DNA of 64,000 nucleotides from Pristionchus mayeri (Eukaryota; Nematoda; Chromadorea; Rhabditida; Neodiplogasteridae), in the NCBI GenBank assembly GCA_036245805.1, contig BTRK01000006.1, positions 16,338,365-16,402,364 of the forward strand. The letters run 5' to 3'. The translations under genes were made by a program, and so were the position numbers. Each line of letters begins with the position of its first letter. Positions within the stretch are counted from its first letter, which is position 1. Of the stretch, positions 40,101-49,500 are shown piece after piece. Below the pieces are notes generated by a model that searched no databases, was not told the DNA's origin, and worked only from the letters and a program-made list of their open reading frames with translations.

Positions 40101-41514
40101 AATACGGAAATAGGACGGATGATCGCCAAAAATCAAACTCTTCTGCAGTGTTTTCACAATATGTTCATATACTGAGACAAATGTGAAGCAAATGTGGGCA
40201 CTACTGCAGTTAGCAGCAAGACCCTCCCGGATTTCGTATAGTGTATGTCGTACTTGTTACAGTGAACACTGCCGGTTTTGTGGCTAAACTAATGAACACC
40301 CTCCAGGATTTTGAAAGTCAGCAGCAATCTCTGCCCAAATATGGACAGAAGCGAACTATGATCAGGCGAATGAGAGAGTGAGAGAGTGCAGAGAAAGAGA
40401 TAAATACCTCTCCTCGATTTAGATGACCTCAATCTCCCGTGTCTCTACGGACAAATGATAATGCCAAGAACGCTCTGGTTTAGAAGTACCACTAGCCTGA
40501 TTCTCTCTTCGGTCTCTTCTTTTAACTTGCGTTCCAGCATCTTTGTATGACCGTTGAGCGAGTCCGTACTACAAAGGACATTTAATGTATCTGCTCAAAC
40601 ATTTAAAAAGAAAATGGGACAACAGGTAAACATTACTCACTCAACGATAATTTGTTCCATATTTGCAATCTTTTCCTTCAATTCTCTGTTTTCCTGATGA
40701 CTTTGTTCAAGTTTTCTCTCCAAAAGGAAATTTTCTTCCTTGCCTCGACGAGCTGACAAACAATAAAACAGTACATTAGATTAGCATCTGGACAGCTCCC
40801 CATATTTGAAGAAACCGTGCCCCATTTTCTCCCGTTCAACCCCTCAATGATGGGCCGGAATGGGAAATGAGGGGAAGGGGCTGGCCAGAAACCGAAGAAG
40901 TGCCGACAGTTTCTCATCTTTGAAGAAGCCAAGCCCCTCCGACTCCGCCCTTTTCTCAGGATATTTGAGAAGAAGGGCTTCATCGAAACTTGGAAATTAC
41001 AACATTCTCACCAGCTTCAACTTCTTTCTTCAATCTATCACGTTCTCGAGCAAGACCAGAGATTCTAGAAAAATAAATTTTTTAAACTATTCCCTCCCCC
41101 ATTCCAACAGCTCGTTGTGATCGAGTCTGAAGACTCTTCCCTATTCTTGCATAAACGGCTATTAATACTCTAGATGATAAAAATTAAAGATTAAAGATGC
41201 AACTTAAAGATCTCACCTCTGTTCCTGCTTCAAATTCTTCATCATATCATCGTGAATTTTCGCAGAAACAAACAACACTATGTCGGATGATAACAATGAC
41301 GCCATGCCGCCTTAGATATATCAAAGGCGGCATAACGCCATAGTTATCATCAGACGTAATGCCAAACAAATGGTAACGTGATGTTAGATCTCATTTTTAA
41401 AATATAAAAATTAAATTTGAAAACATTTAACCAGACACTGATAAATGGCCTCCCCAGTTTCTTCTCTGCTTCTTCCGCTTTCAACTGAGCTTTTCTCGCC
41501 TCCAGGCACGCTCC
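37153..41514 (-). CDS. Coiled-coil protein with Pro-rich C terminus, partial
   Basis: Minus-strand exons with matching splice sites: 41514-41439, about 41240-41217, 41064-41012 (LARERDRLKKEVEAG), 40752-40641 (LERKLEQSHQENRELKEKI), 40568-40490, 40085-39954 (ENENKKMEIELRRLDKENG), 39858-39774 (LANEKAKKEIERLQSEQ), about 39328-39290, about 38905-38866, 38195-38081 (EVLEAQKRALKERIGWF) and last exon 37554-37153. Heptad-like Leu/Glu/Lys spacing indicates a long coiled coil. The last exon is proline-rich (PLPPPPAVLL; PKPTPQPMPARK) and ends VRRLTASDPR before TGA. The 5' end was not found; the foldback at 41.9 kb lies upstream. The exon at about 41.23 kb is next to a hairpin insertion and its acceptor is unclear. 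Probably a structural or cytoskeleton-associated protein; not identified. Confidence 0.55.
37604..37679. repeat. Near-perfect hairpin, copy 1
   Basis: Arms GAACTATGACGTCATGCCGC and its complement enclose a 6-nt loop (TTTGATACATCAAA at the tip); a second short pair GGTCGG/CCGACC lies outside. Shares the GCCGCC...GGCGGC centre with 41282-41354. Located in the last intron of the coiled-coil gene. Confidence 0.85.
37701..37936. mobile_element. 236-bp palindromic MITE
   Basis: Ends TCTGGTTTCTCGCAACCA and its complement TGGTTGCGAGAAACCAGA (with one change). Inside, ACTGGT/ACCAGT-type blocks recur in both orientations, giving a largely self-complementary element. It directly follows hairpin copy 1 and is in the same intron. 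Confidence 0.8.
38950..39083. mobile_element. 134-bp MITE, ends AGTTACCCAACACC
   Basis: Inverted ends AGTTACCCAACACC and GGTGTTGGGTAACT with imperfect pairing extending about 40 bp inwards. Intronic in the coiled-coil gene. The interior GAGAGAGTATGCAAAA is shared with the TAAAGTTACC MITE at 18.7 kb. Confidence 0.75.
39587..39720. repeat. 134-bp inverted repeat
   Basis: AGACCTAGTGCATT ... GAGAAAATTCTAAGAACT on the left and AGTTCTTAGAATTTTCTC ... AATGCGCTAGGTCT on the right. MITE-like, in an intron of the coiled-coil gene. Confidence 0.75.
41282..41354. repeat. Hairpin, copy 2
   Basis: GATGATAAC and ATGCCGCCTT pair with AAAGGCGGCAT and GTTATCATC. Same centre as the 37.6-kb hairpin, though the outer arms differ. 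Inserted next to a small exon of the coiled-coil gene. Confidence 0.75.
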
Positions 41515-41936
41515 CTAGAAATAAGATATACATGAAACATAAATCTACTCCGAAAGAACAGAAGTTCTTCCTTCAATAGTGCTGTTCAGTTATTTGTATT
41601 AAATTCATTTCAAAAGCGTTCCTCAATATTTCCTAGGCACGCTCTCTTATTTCGGCGCTATTTCATATGAGAGGAATCGCGAGAGAATCGAGCACCAGGC
41701 GGGGGTCATTGGAAAAATAAAATTGATAATTTTAAAAATTCTGCAAAATTTACCCAAAGTACGAACTAAGTTCTTTCAAACTGCGTTGGCCGATTATTTA
41801 AAAAAAAATTTATTTTTCGAGTTCTTGCGTCTCGAATTTGACGTCATTCACTAAAATTAGTGAAGTACACCTCACAAAAAATGATCATATCTTGCTTCAA
41901 AATTGAGCTAGAAACTTTTTCTTTTTTTAGAAATGA

Positions 41937-43411
41937 CGCCCGTGAAATCCTCTACAACATTGTCCTTAATAATTTCATTCACCGTCATGGTTCCGATCCG
42001 GGGTGGTTGCCCGAATGAAAAGTGACCATAACTCAAAAAATCGAAATTTCCCAACTTTGCCCCAACGGGTAATTTGTAACTCCTACCATAGTGTTTTTAT
42101 TCCCCAATTATCAGAAATAGATTTCTTATATCCCAAAAAGCGCGCTCGTTTCAGTTCGGGCGGTCCGAATCGGACCACTGACAGGAATGCTTCCAAAGCG
42201 CTATTTGACCCATATTGCGCTCAAATGCATCGAGAATCATCGAAAACATCTTATTATGTTGTTTCCCCAATAGTCATAGCGCTTTCATTGGTCAAAAATT
42301 ACGGTATCACCTCAAAATCAAAAATCGATTTGTTGACCCTCTACAAGTTGCAATCTGGGGCCCAATGAACTAAATGGGTTTCAAATGATGTGGAAACATA
42401 CCTTGAAACTTCCTGAAGAAAGCGCGTTCCTGGAAATATGAGATTTCATCCGATAAATTATGGAAAAGTCGCAAAACTGCAGCTCTTGTTCAAATTGGCC
42501 TGCCGACTTGGCTATCACAGGAAAATGTAGAGAATGATGTGCTGAACATTTCATCTGTTGAAAGTGAGCTTCTATCTGTTCATTTACGCGCGCTACAGCG
42601 CTCAGAAGTTCGTGAAAAGCACCCGAAAATCCCTCAGAAACGCGCGCTCTAACCGTCTGGCGCTCTCTCCGTCTGACCTCTCCCTCTCCCTCCCCTCCAT
42701 TTGACGCTCTCTCGCGCGCCTCCGCCGTCCTTTTTGCCAACTTCTGAACGCTGTAGCGCGCGTAAATGAACAGATAGAAGCTCACTTTCAACAGATGAAA
42801 TGTTCAGCACATCATTCGCTACATTTTCCTGTGATAGCCAAGTCGGCAGGCCAATTTGAACAAGAGCTGCAGTTTTGCGACTTTTCCATAATTTATCGGA
42901 TGAAATCTCATATTTCCAGGAACGCGCTTTCTTCAGGAAGTTTCAAGGTATGTTTCAACATCATTTGAAACCCATTTAGTTCATTGGGCCCCAGATTGCA
43001 ACTTGTAGAGGGTCAACAAATCGATTTTTGATTTTGAGGTGATACCGTAATTTTTGACCAATGAAAGCGCTATGACTATTGGGGAAACAACATAAAAAGA
43101 TGTTTTTGATGATTCTCGATGCATTTGAGCGCCATATGGGTCAAATAGCGCTTTGGAAGCATTCCTGTCAGTGGTCCGATTCGGACCGCCCGAACTGAAA
43201 CGAGCGCGCTTTTTGGGATATAAGAAATCTATTTTTGATACTTGGGGAATAGAAACACTATGGTAGGAGTTACAAATTACCCGTTGGGGCAAAGTTGGGA
43301 AATTTCGATTTTTTGAGACATGGTCACTTTTCATTCGGGCAACCACCCCGGATCGGAACCATGACGGGGAATGAAATTATTAAGGACAATGTTGTAGAGG
43401 ATTTCACGGGC
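41937..43411. mobile_element. Foldback element, arms of about 670 bp
   Basis: 41937-42605 is mirrored by 42745-43411, with a spacer of about 140 bp. Near-identical 121-codon frames lie in both arms (42003-42368 plus; 42981-43346 minus), starting MVARMKSDH and ending LYKLQSGAQ; no known domain. The right arm ends where the truncated mariner begins, so the outer end of that arm is lost. The left outer border may extend beyond 41937. Confidence 0.8.
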
Positions 43412-44437
43412 GATCCGTGAAGGAGGCCCACTCTGCCCTGGCCCAGTCGGAAGGAGCTGACGCCCCCTCCATACCCTTCTGCTATAAGTGGTTCTCCCGC
43501 TTCAAGAAAGGGGAGTTTGGTCTCGATGATCAACCCCGCTCTGGACGCCCTCCCTCCCTCGATCAGCCTCTCGTTCTCCGCACGCTGAAGCGCAAGCCCA
43601 TGGCCAGTGTGCGTGAGTTGAAGAAGGATACTGGTACTCCCAGATCAACGGTGTCCGATATCCTCCATCGATCTGGGAAGAAGCCGAAACTCCCACAAGT
43701 GATTCCCCATGACCTCTCCCCCGAACAGCTGAAAAATCGTGTTCAAGTCTGTCGGGAATTACTCCATCGTAGATCCAATCTTCGATGGGTCAATTCCATC
43801 ATCGCTACAGATGAGAAGTGGATCACGTACGATAACCCTGTGAGGAGACTGCAATGGGTGGATGCAGATGAGAAGCCCACGCCCGTCCCGAAGAAGGAAG
43901 AGCACGGAAAGAAGGAACTCCTCTGCTTCTTCTTCTCAGTGCTCGGTCCCATCTACTGGGAGATCCTAGCCCCTGGCACCAGCATCAATGCCGACCTCTT
44001 CTCTGAACAACTGCAGGATGTCGCGATCAGAGTCCCTCCCAGACTCCTGAACCATTGCAAAATTCTTCTTCTGATGGGCAATGCTCGCCCACATCGAGCG
44101 AAGATGACCCAGAAGAAAATGGACGAGCTGAAGATCGAGAGGATTCCCCATCCACCGTATTCCCCGGATCTCTCCCCATGCGACTACCACTACTTCCGCT
44201 CTCTCTCTGACTTCTGCAAAGGAAAGAAGTTCAAGAATCGAGATGAAGTTGTGCGGGCTTTCGTGAACTGGGCGGTCTCGAAGAAACCCGCATTCTGGAA
44301 GAGAGGAATCGAGACCCTGCCCAATCGCTGGAGGGAGGTAGTGAGAAAGAAGGGGGCATACATTGGCCACTGAGAATTGTAAAGCATTGAATAAAAAATA
44401 AAAACAAAAAAATATACGAACTTTCCGGACACCCCAA
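43411..44437 (+). pseudogene. Mariner copy 3, 5'-truncated, dead catalytic site
   Basis: The frame is open from 43417 to 44373 (318 residues, beginning VKEAHSALAQSEG) and ends with the regular KKGAYIGH tail, then a complete right TIR at 44437 and TA. The N-terminal about 23 residues and left TIR are missing; the sequence joins the foldback at 43411. The first catalytic Asp (TDEKW) and the third (SPCDYH) are intact, but the second motif reads MGNARPH instead of MDNARPH, so the metal-binding Asp is lost. It cannot transpose itself. Confidence 0.92.
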
Positions 44438-44449
44438 TATTAAATTTTG

Positions 44450-44707
44450 CAATCTTTCTTCGAACGACAAGCCATTCAAAAATAATAGTTCTTAGTTTTA
44501 GTTTATTAGCAATCGTTTAGATCCATGTTTGGATCAGGATTAATTATATTATTTTTGCGAATACGCAAGGATTTCAAGCCCTGAAGTATGTAAACGGAAG
44601 AACAGTGGATGCCCTATCCAGCGCCGATTACTACTCCCTTAAAAGTTTGATGACATTTAAAAAACATATTTTCAAAAAGTAGTGCACGAACTTTCGGGTC
44701 ACCCTAA
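44450..44707 (+). mobile_element. Remnant end of a related mariner
   Basis: Ends CGAACTTTCGGGTCACCCTAA at 44707 followed by TA; this is a diverged version of the ACTTTCCGGACACCCCAA end of the neighbouring mariners. A short open frame upstream ends at a TAG near 44682 (FKKHIFKK). No matching left end. Confidence 0.55.
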
Positions 44708-44719
44708 TAGCAAAAATTA

Positions 44720-45960
44720 TTGGGGTGTCCGGAAAGTTCGTATAATTTTTTGTTTTTATTTTTTATTCAATGCTTTACAATTCTCAGTGGCCAATGTATG
44801 CCCCTTCTTTCTCACTACCTCCCTCCAGCGATTGGGCAGGGTCTCGATTCCTCTCTTCCAGAATGCGGGTTTCTTCGAGACCGCCCAGTTCACGAAAGCC
44901 CTCACAACTTCATCTCGATTCTTGAACTTCTTTCCTTTGCAGAAGTCAGAGAGAGAGCGGAAGCAGTGGTAGTCGCATGGGGAGAGATCCGGGGAATACG
45001 GTGGATGGGGAATCCTCTCGATCTTCAGCTCGTCCATTTTCTTCTGGGTCATCTTCGCTCGATGTGGGCGAGCATTGTCCATCAGAAGAAGAATTTTGCC
45101 CTGGTTCAGGAGTCTGGGAGGGACTCTGATCACGACATCTTGCAGTTGTTCAGAGAAGAGGTCGGCATTGATGCTGGTGCGATGGGCGAGGATCTCCCAG
45201 TAGATGGGACCGAGCACTGAGAAGAAGAAGCAGAGGAGTTCCTTCTTTCCGTGCTCTTCCTTCTTCGGGACGGGCGTGGGCTTCTCATCTGCATCCACCC
45301 ATTGCAGTCTCCTCACAGGGTTATCGTACGTGATCCACTTCTCATCTGTAGCGATGATGGAATTGACCCATCGAAGATTGGATCTACGATGGAGTAATTC
45401 CCGACAGACTTGAACACGATTTTTCAGCTGTTCGGGGGAGAGGTCATGGGGAATCACTTGTGGGAGTTTCGGCTTCTTCCCAGATCGATGGAGGATATCG
45501 GACACCGTTGATCTGGGAGCACCAGTATCCTTCTTCAACTCACGCACACTGGCCATGGGCTTGCGCTTCAGCGTGCGGAGAACGAGAGGCTGATCGAGGG
45601 AGGGAGGGCGTCCAGAGCGGGGTTGATCATCGAGACCAAACTCCCCTTTCTTGAAGCGGGAGAACCATTTATAGCAGAAGGGTATGGAGGGGGCGTCAGC
45701 TCCTTCCGACTGGGCCAGGGCAGAGTGGGCCTCCTTCACGGATCGGCCAAGACGGTAGTAATGAAGTAAAACTGCTCGGAGGTAGAGATGGGAGTCCATC
45801 ATAAGAATCAATGTAGCAACTAGGAGACTGATTAAATCCTCTCACTACACAACGTCAGAATGATGCAATACATTGTTGACAAACAGATTGCGCAATCACT
45901 GCATTTGATCGCGAACTGACTTTTTTCCGAAGAATTATACGAACTTTCCGGACACCCCAA
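44720..45960 (-). mobile_element. Full-length mariner, 1241 bp
   Basis: Both TIRs (TTGGGGTGTCCGGAAAGTTC, about 28 bp) are present and TA flanks each end (44718-44719; 45961-45962). The length is typical of mariner. It contains one uninterrupted transposase frame and is arranged tail to tail with copy 3. Confidence 0.96.
44756..45811 (-). CDS. Mariner transposase, open 351-codon frame
   Basis: Cut-and-paste transposase acting in the nucleus on its own TIRs. Starts MILMMDSHLYLRAV, then an N-terminal helix-turn-helix region with LGRSVKEAHSAL, the FKKGEFGLDDQPRSGRPPS linker and a second helix-turn-helix (RELKKDTGAPRSTV). The catalytic domain has TDEKW, MDNARPH and YSPDLSPCDYH; 34 residues separate the last two Asp, the D,D34D signature of mariner. 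The final residues differ from sister copies: one C is missing in the run coding for KKG, so it ends GHTLATENCKALNKK instead of GAYIGH, adding about 10 residues. All catalytic residues are in place; whether the changed tail matters is unknown. Confidence 0.95.
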   Translation of the reverse strand: MILMMDSHLYLRAVLLHYYRLGRSVKEAHSALAQSEGADAPSIPFCYKWFSRFKKGEFGLDDQPRSGRPPSLDQPLVLRTLKRKPMASVRELKKDTGAPRSTVSDILHRSGKKPKLPQVIPHDLSPEQLKNRVQVCRELLHRRSNLRWVNSIIATDEKWITYDNPVRRLQWVDADEKPTPVPKKEEHGKKELLCFFFSVLGPIYWEILAHRTSINADLFSEQLQDVVIRVPPRLLNQGKILLLMDNARPHRAKMTQKKMDELKIERIPHPPYSPDLSPCDYHCFRSLSDFCKGKKFKNRDEVVRAFVNWAVSKKPAFWKRGIETLPNRWREVVRKKGHTLATENCKALNKK

Positions 45961-45963
45961 TAG

Positions 45964-46110
45964 CTTAATTCATGGTATCATCGCGCTTCGGGCGTAGATA
46001 AACGTCTATATTTTTATGGGCAGCATGATTAAGAGTATCGATTGGAAGCAAGATATTGGTGCAACGGACATCGACGTATTCATTCAAATAGCAATCATAT
46101 CGGAATAGAC
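45964..46110. repeat. Dispersed repeat downstream of family B copies, copy 3
   Basis: TTCATGGTATCATCGCG and GGTGCAACGGACATCGACG match the copies at 24.4 and 33.7 kb. It begins right at the TA flanking the full-length mariner and lies beyond the 3' end of B3. Confidence 0.65.
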
Positions 46111-46579
46111 AAACCGTAAAAATATTTTAACAAAAAAATCATACCGTATCCCATAGGGATGAAATCAATTAAATTCAACGATCGAGTGGCAGGTATGTCG
46201 ACAACGCATTAGTACGTCTTCGGATTCAAACAATCGATATCGCACAGAAAAACCTTTATAATGACAACTTCATTGAACGCCGAAAAAAACAATACAGGAC
46301 GATATCAACCCAAAACGATATGCATCACGAGTGTGTGTTAGATATTTAAACTTCACCATTGAAATGCAAAATTCATTGAATAGCACAAACATATAAATGC
46401 TGCAAGGCTTGAATACAAATTATATAGAAGTTGGACTCTATTGATAAAGAAGAAGCTAAATTTGAATCACAAATAGATAAATTAAACGCAGTTCGATTAT
46501 ATTTGTCTGCAACTAGTATCGGTGAGGGAACAAAGATGAAGATAAGGTATACACTGAGCGAAACAACGGTAATCTACTT

Positions 46580-49500
46580 CTAGTCCACTTTCTGCCACTC
46601 GACCCAGTAGATCGAAGAAAGGGACAGATTGATCGGTGCCTTCCTTATCTTCTCTCCTCTCCTCCTGGTTCCCGTCTCAAGCCATTCGATCGAACCGTTA
46701 GAGAGTTGCTGCAATATATTTCGATGACGATGAAAACCGCGAAATTCTGTATAGGCAGAGAATCATTTGCAGTACTTCTCACAAAAAAGAGCCAGATAGG
46801 GCTAACTTTATTCGTACCACCGCTGGCCCGTCCAATTCTCCCGTGATTCGTCACATAAGGCAGACACTCGGGAGAGAAAGCGTATCATGGCACCGGGCTT
46901 TTTGGTGGCACTTTCCTACTTCAGCGTCAGGCCCCTCCCTCGGTGATAAGACATTTCGACAAAACAAAATTGAAAAATGATATTTCGAAAAATTCACTTC
47001 GAAAAAGGACATTTCGAAAAATTGGGAGCGCTCACGTGCTTTTTAACAATATTTTAATACGATTAAATTATTGGCCTTTTATATTTTCAATTATATTACA
47101 AATCGTGTAGAAGAATCTGAAATTATAAAGAAAATTAGTAGATATATTATTGTAGGAGATTTTTTCGAAAAGTCCTTTTTCGAAGTGGATTTTTCGAAAT
47201 GTCCGTTTTGGTATTTTTCAATTTCGGTATTTTTCAATTTCGTTTTGTCAAAATGTCTTTTCGCCCCCTCATCGCGCGCCCTTCCCTCCCCTGCCTGAGA
47301 GGAGAGCACTCTCCTCTCTCCCTCTCTCGCTCCTTCCAGTACTCTCTGACCCGGCGTTACTAGAGAGCGCGAGCGGATGACCTTTTCTCGCTCCTCCTTT
47401 ATCTCGGGAACATCATGTTCCTAAGTTCGAGGGGGGACCTCTCGGCAAATTTTTGGAGGTACCAGACTCCACCCCTCTCGGGGTGGCGCTTCGTTCCACC
47501 CCCTCCCGCCCCCTAGGGGTCTGGATCAATGGGGTGGGGCCTGGCGCGGAGCTAGGAAAGTCTCCTTTATGGTTATGAAGTAATTCTAAGAATTGCTCCC
47601 AGAATGAGCGAGGGAGGCCAATGAAGGAGTCAGGATGCATCATACTATTGGGATTGTTGAGGAAGACGTGGCGGATGGAGAGCGAGAAGAGTGTTGTGAT
47701 GAAGGCAGCTGAAGGGTAAGCAAGTATAAAAACATATTCATGAAAGTTATTTGTCGGGTTTTCATAGGTAAACCGTCAGAAAAGTGAATTATCATTGCTA
47801 CACAAATGCGAATAAAAATTGTTTTACAATAGCTCACATGTTTCAGTTTCAAGATCTTAGTCAGTTTCAAGGTTGTTGATCTTTGTAAGCATGTGGACGT
47901 TTCAAAAGCATGAAATAACTCACACTACAATTCGAATATCTCATTTAGAATTATGGAAAAATTTTCCTGTATTTTCCTGTATAACCTTCACTATTCGTTT
48001 ATCGAAAAATATATTATTATTAGGGAAATCCCACCTGAATGAACGGATGACGGTTGTCCGTAGAAAAGGATCTCGAGATGATTCCTAACACGTGCAATAA
48101 TGGAGATGATGAAAGGACTGAAACAATCTAAAATGATAAAGGAAAGATTTCAATTTTTGAACTTTAGAAGCAAAAATTTATAATTTTCCATTTGTAAATC
48201 GCCCAAGGACGATTGTAGAAATGAATGAATATTCGTACTGCAAATGGAACGCAGCGAACCTTATTTTTAAAGAAGTTCATAATATTATAGGGTGTATAAA
48301 ATAAGAACTGATCAAGTCACTCTTACGTATTCGAACTCAATACAGGATTTGGAAAATTTTCACCATCTTTATAGGTCTAAACTTTATAGGTTGTTCCAAG
48401 CCGATGCACCATCTCTTCTTTATACTCTTTCTTCTCGATTTATGGTGACGCGTCAGCACTTTTTCGGCCAGTCCGTCTCAGAAACCGGCTCAGAAATCGG
48501 TCAGAAATCTGTCCGATGCCAGCGGTCAGAGGGAGGGCGGCAAAAGACCGCGGTCGCCGGCGGGGGGGGGGGGGGGAGAGCGGGGAGGAAGGAGGGGAAG
48601 TTGGTGGGTGCTCGGGGGAAGGGGGACTGAGGGGAGATGAACGGAGGTGATAGTGCAGAGGGGAAACAACGTTATAAGGGAATGACGGGTAGCGTAATAT
48701 AATTTCGAATAAGCTTTGTAATTCGAAGGCGAGTGAGAGGGAGAGCGGAAGTGAGAGGGAGAGCGTAGGTGAGATGAATAGCGGAGGAGAGAGAGGGAGG
48801 GGAGGTGGGAGAGCGGAGGTTAGATAATATAATGATGGAATGGCGGGTAGCGTATCATTTTAAAAACTTAGTAACCCGAAGGCAAGTGAGAGGGAGAGCG
48901 GAGGTGAGAGGGAGAGCGTAGGTGAAATGAATAGCGGAGGAGAGAGAGGGAGGGGAGGTGGGAGTGCGGATGTTAGATAATCTAATATAATATAATTTCG
49001 AACAGCTTAGTAGTCCGAAGGCAAGTGAGAGGGAGAGCGGAGGTGGGAGAGCGGAGATTAGATAATCTAATGATGGAATGGCGGGTAGCGTATAATTTTA
49101 AAAACTTAGTAACCCGAAGGCAAGTGAGAGGGAGAGCGGAGGTGAGAGGGAGAGCGTAGGTGAAATGAATAGCGGAGGAGAGAGAGGGAGGGGAGGTGGG
49201 AGTGCGGATGTTAGATAATCTAATATAATATAATTTCGAACAGCTTAGTAGTCCGAAGGCAAGTGAGAGGGAGAGCGGGGTAAGATGGATAGCGGAGGAG
49301 AGTCGGGGAGGGGATGAGAGAGAAGGAGGGGAGGTGGGAGAGCGGGGGTTAGATAATCTAATGATGGAATGGCGGGTAGCGTATCATTTTAAACAACTTA
49401 GTAACCCGAAGGCAAGGGAGATGGAGAGCGGAGGTGAGATGAATAGCGGAGGAGAGTCGGGAAGGGGAGGAGAGAGAAGGAGGGGAGGTGGGAGAGCGGA

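Noticed and set aside
48292..48630. 112-codon plus-strand frame with a poly-Gly end
   Set aside because: The end is a G homopolymer run and the position is inside a B3 intron next to the minisatellite; no homologue in B2.
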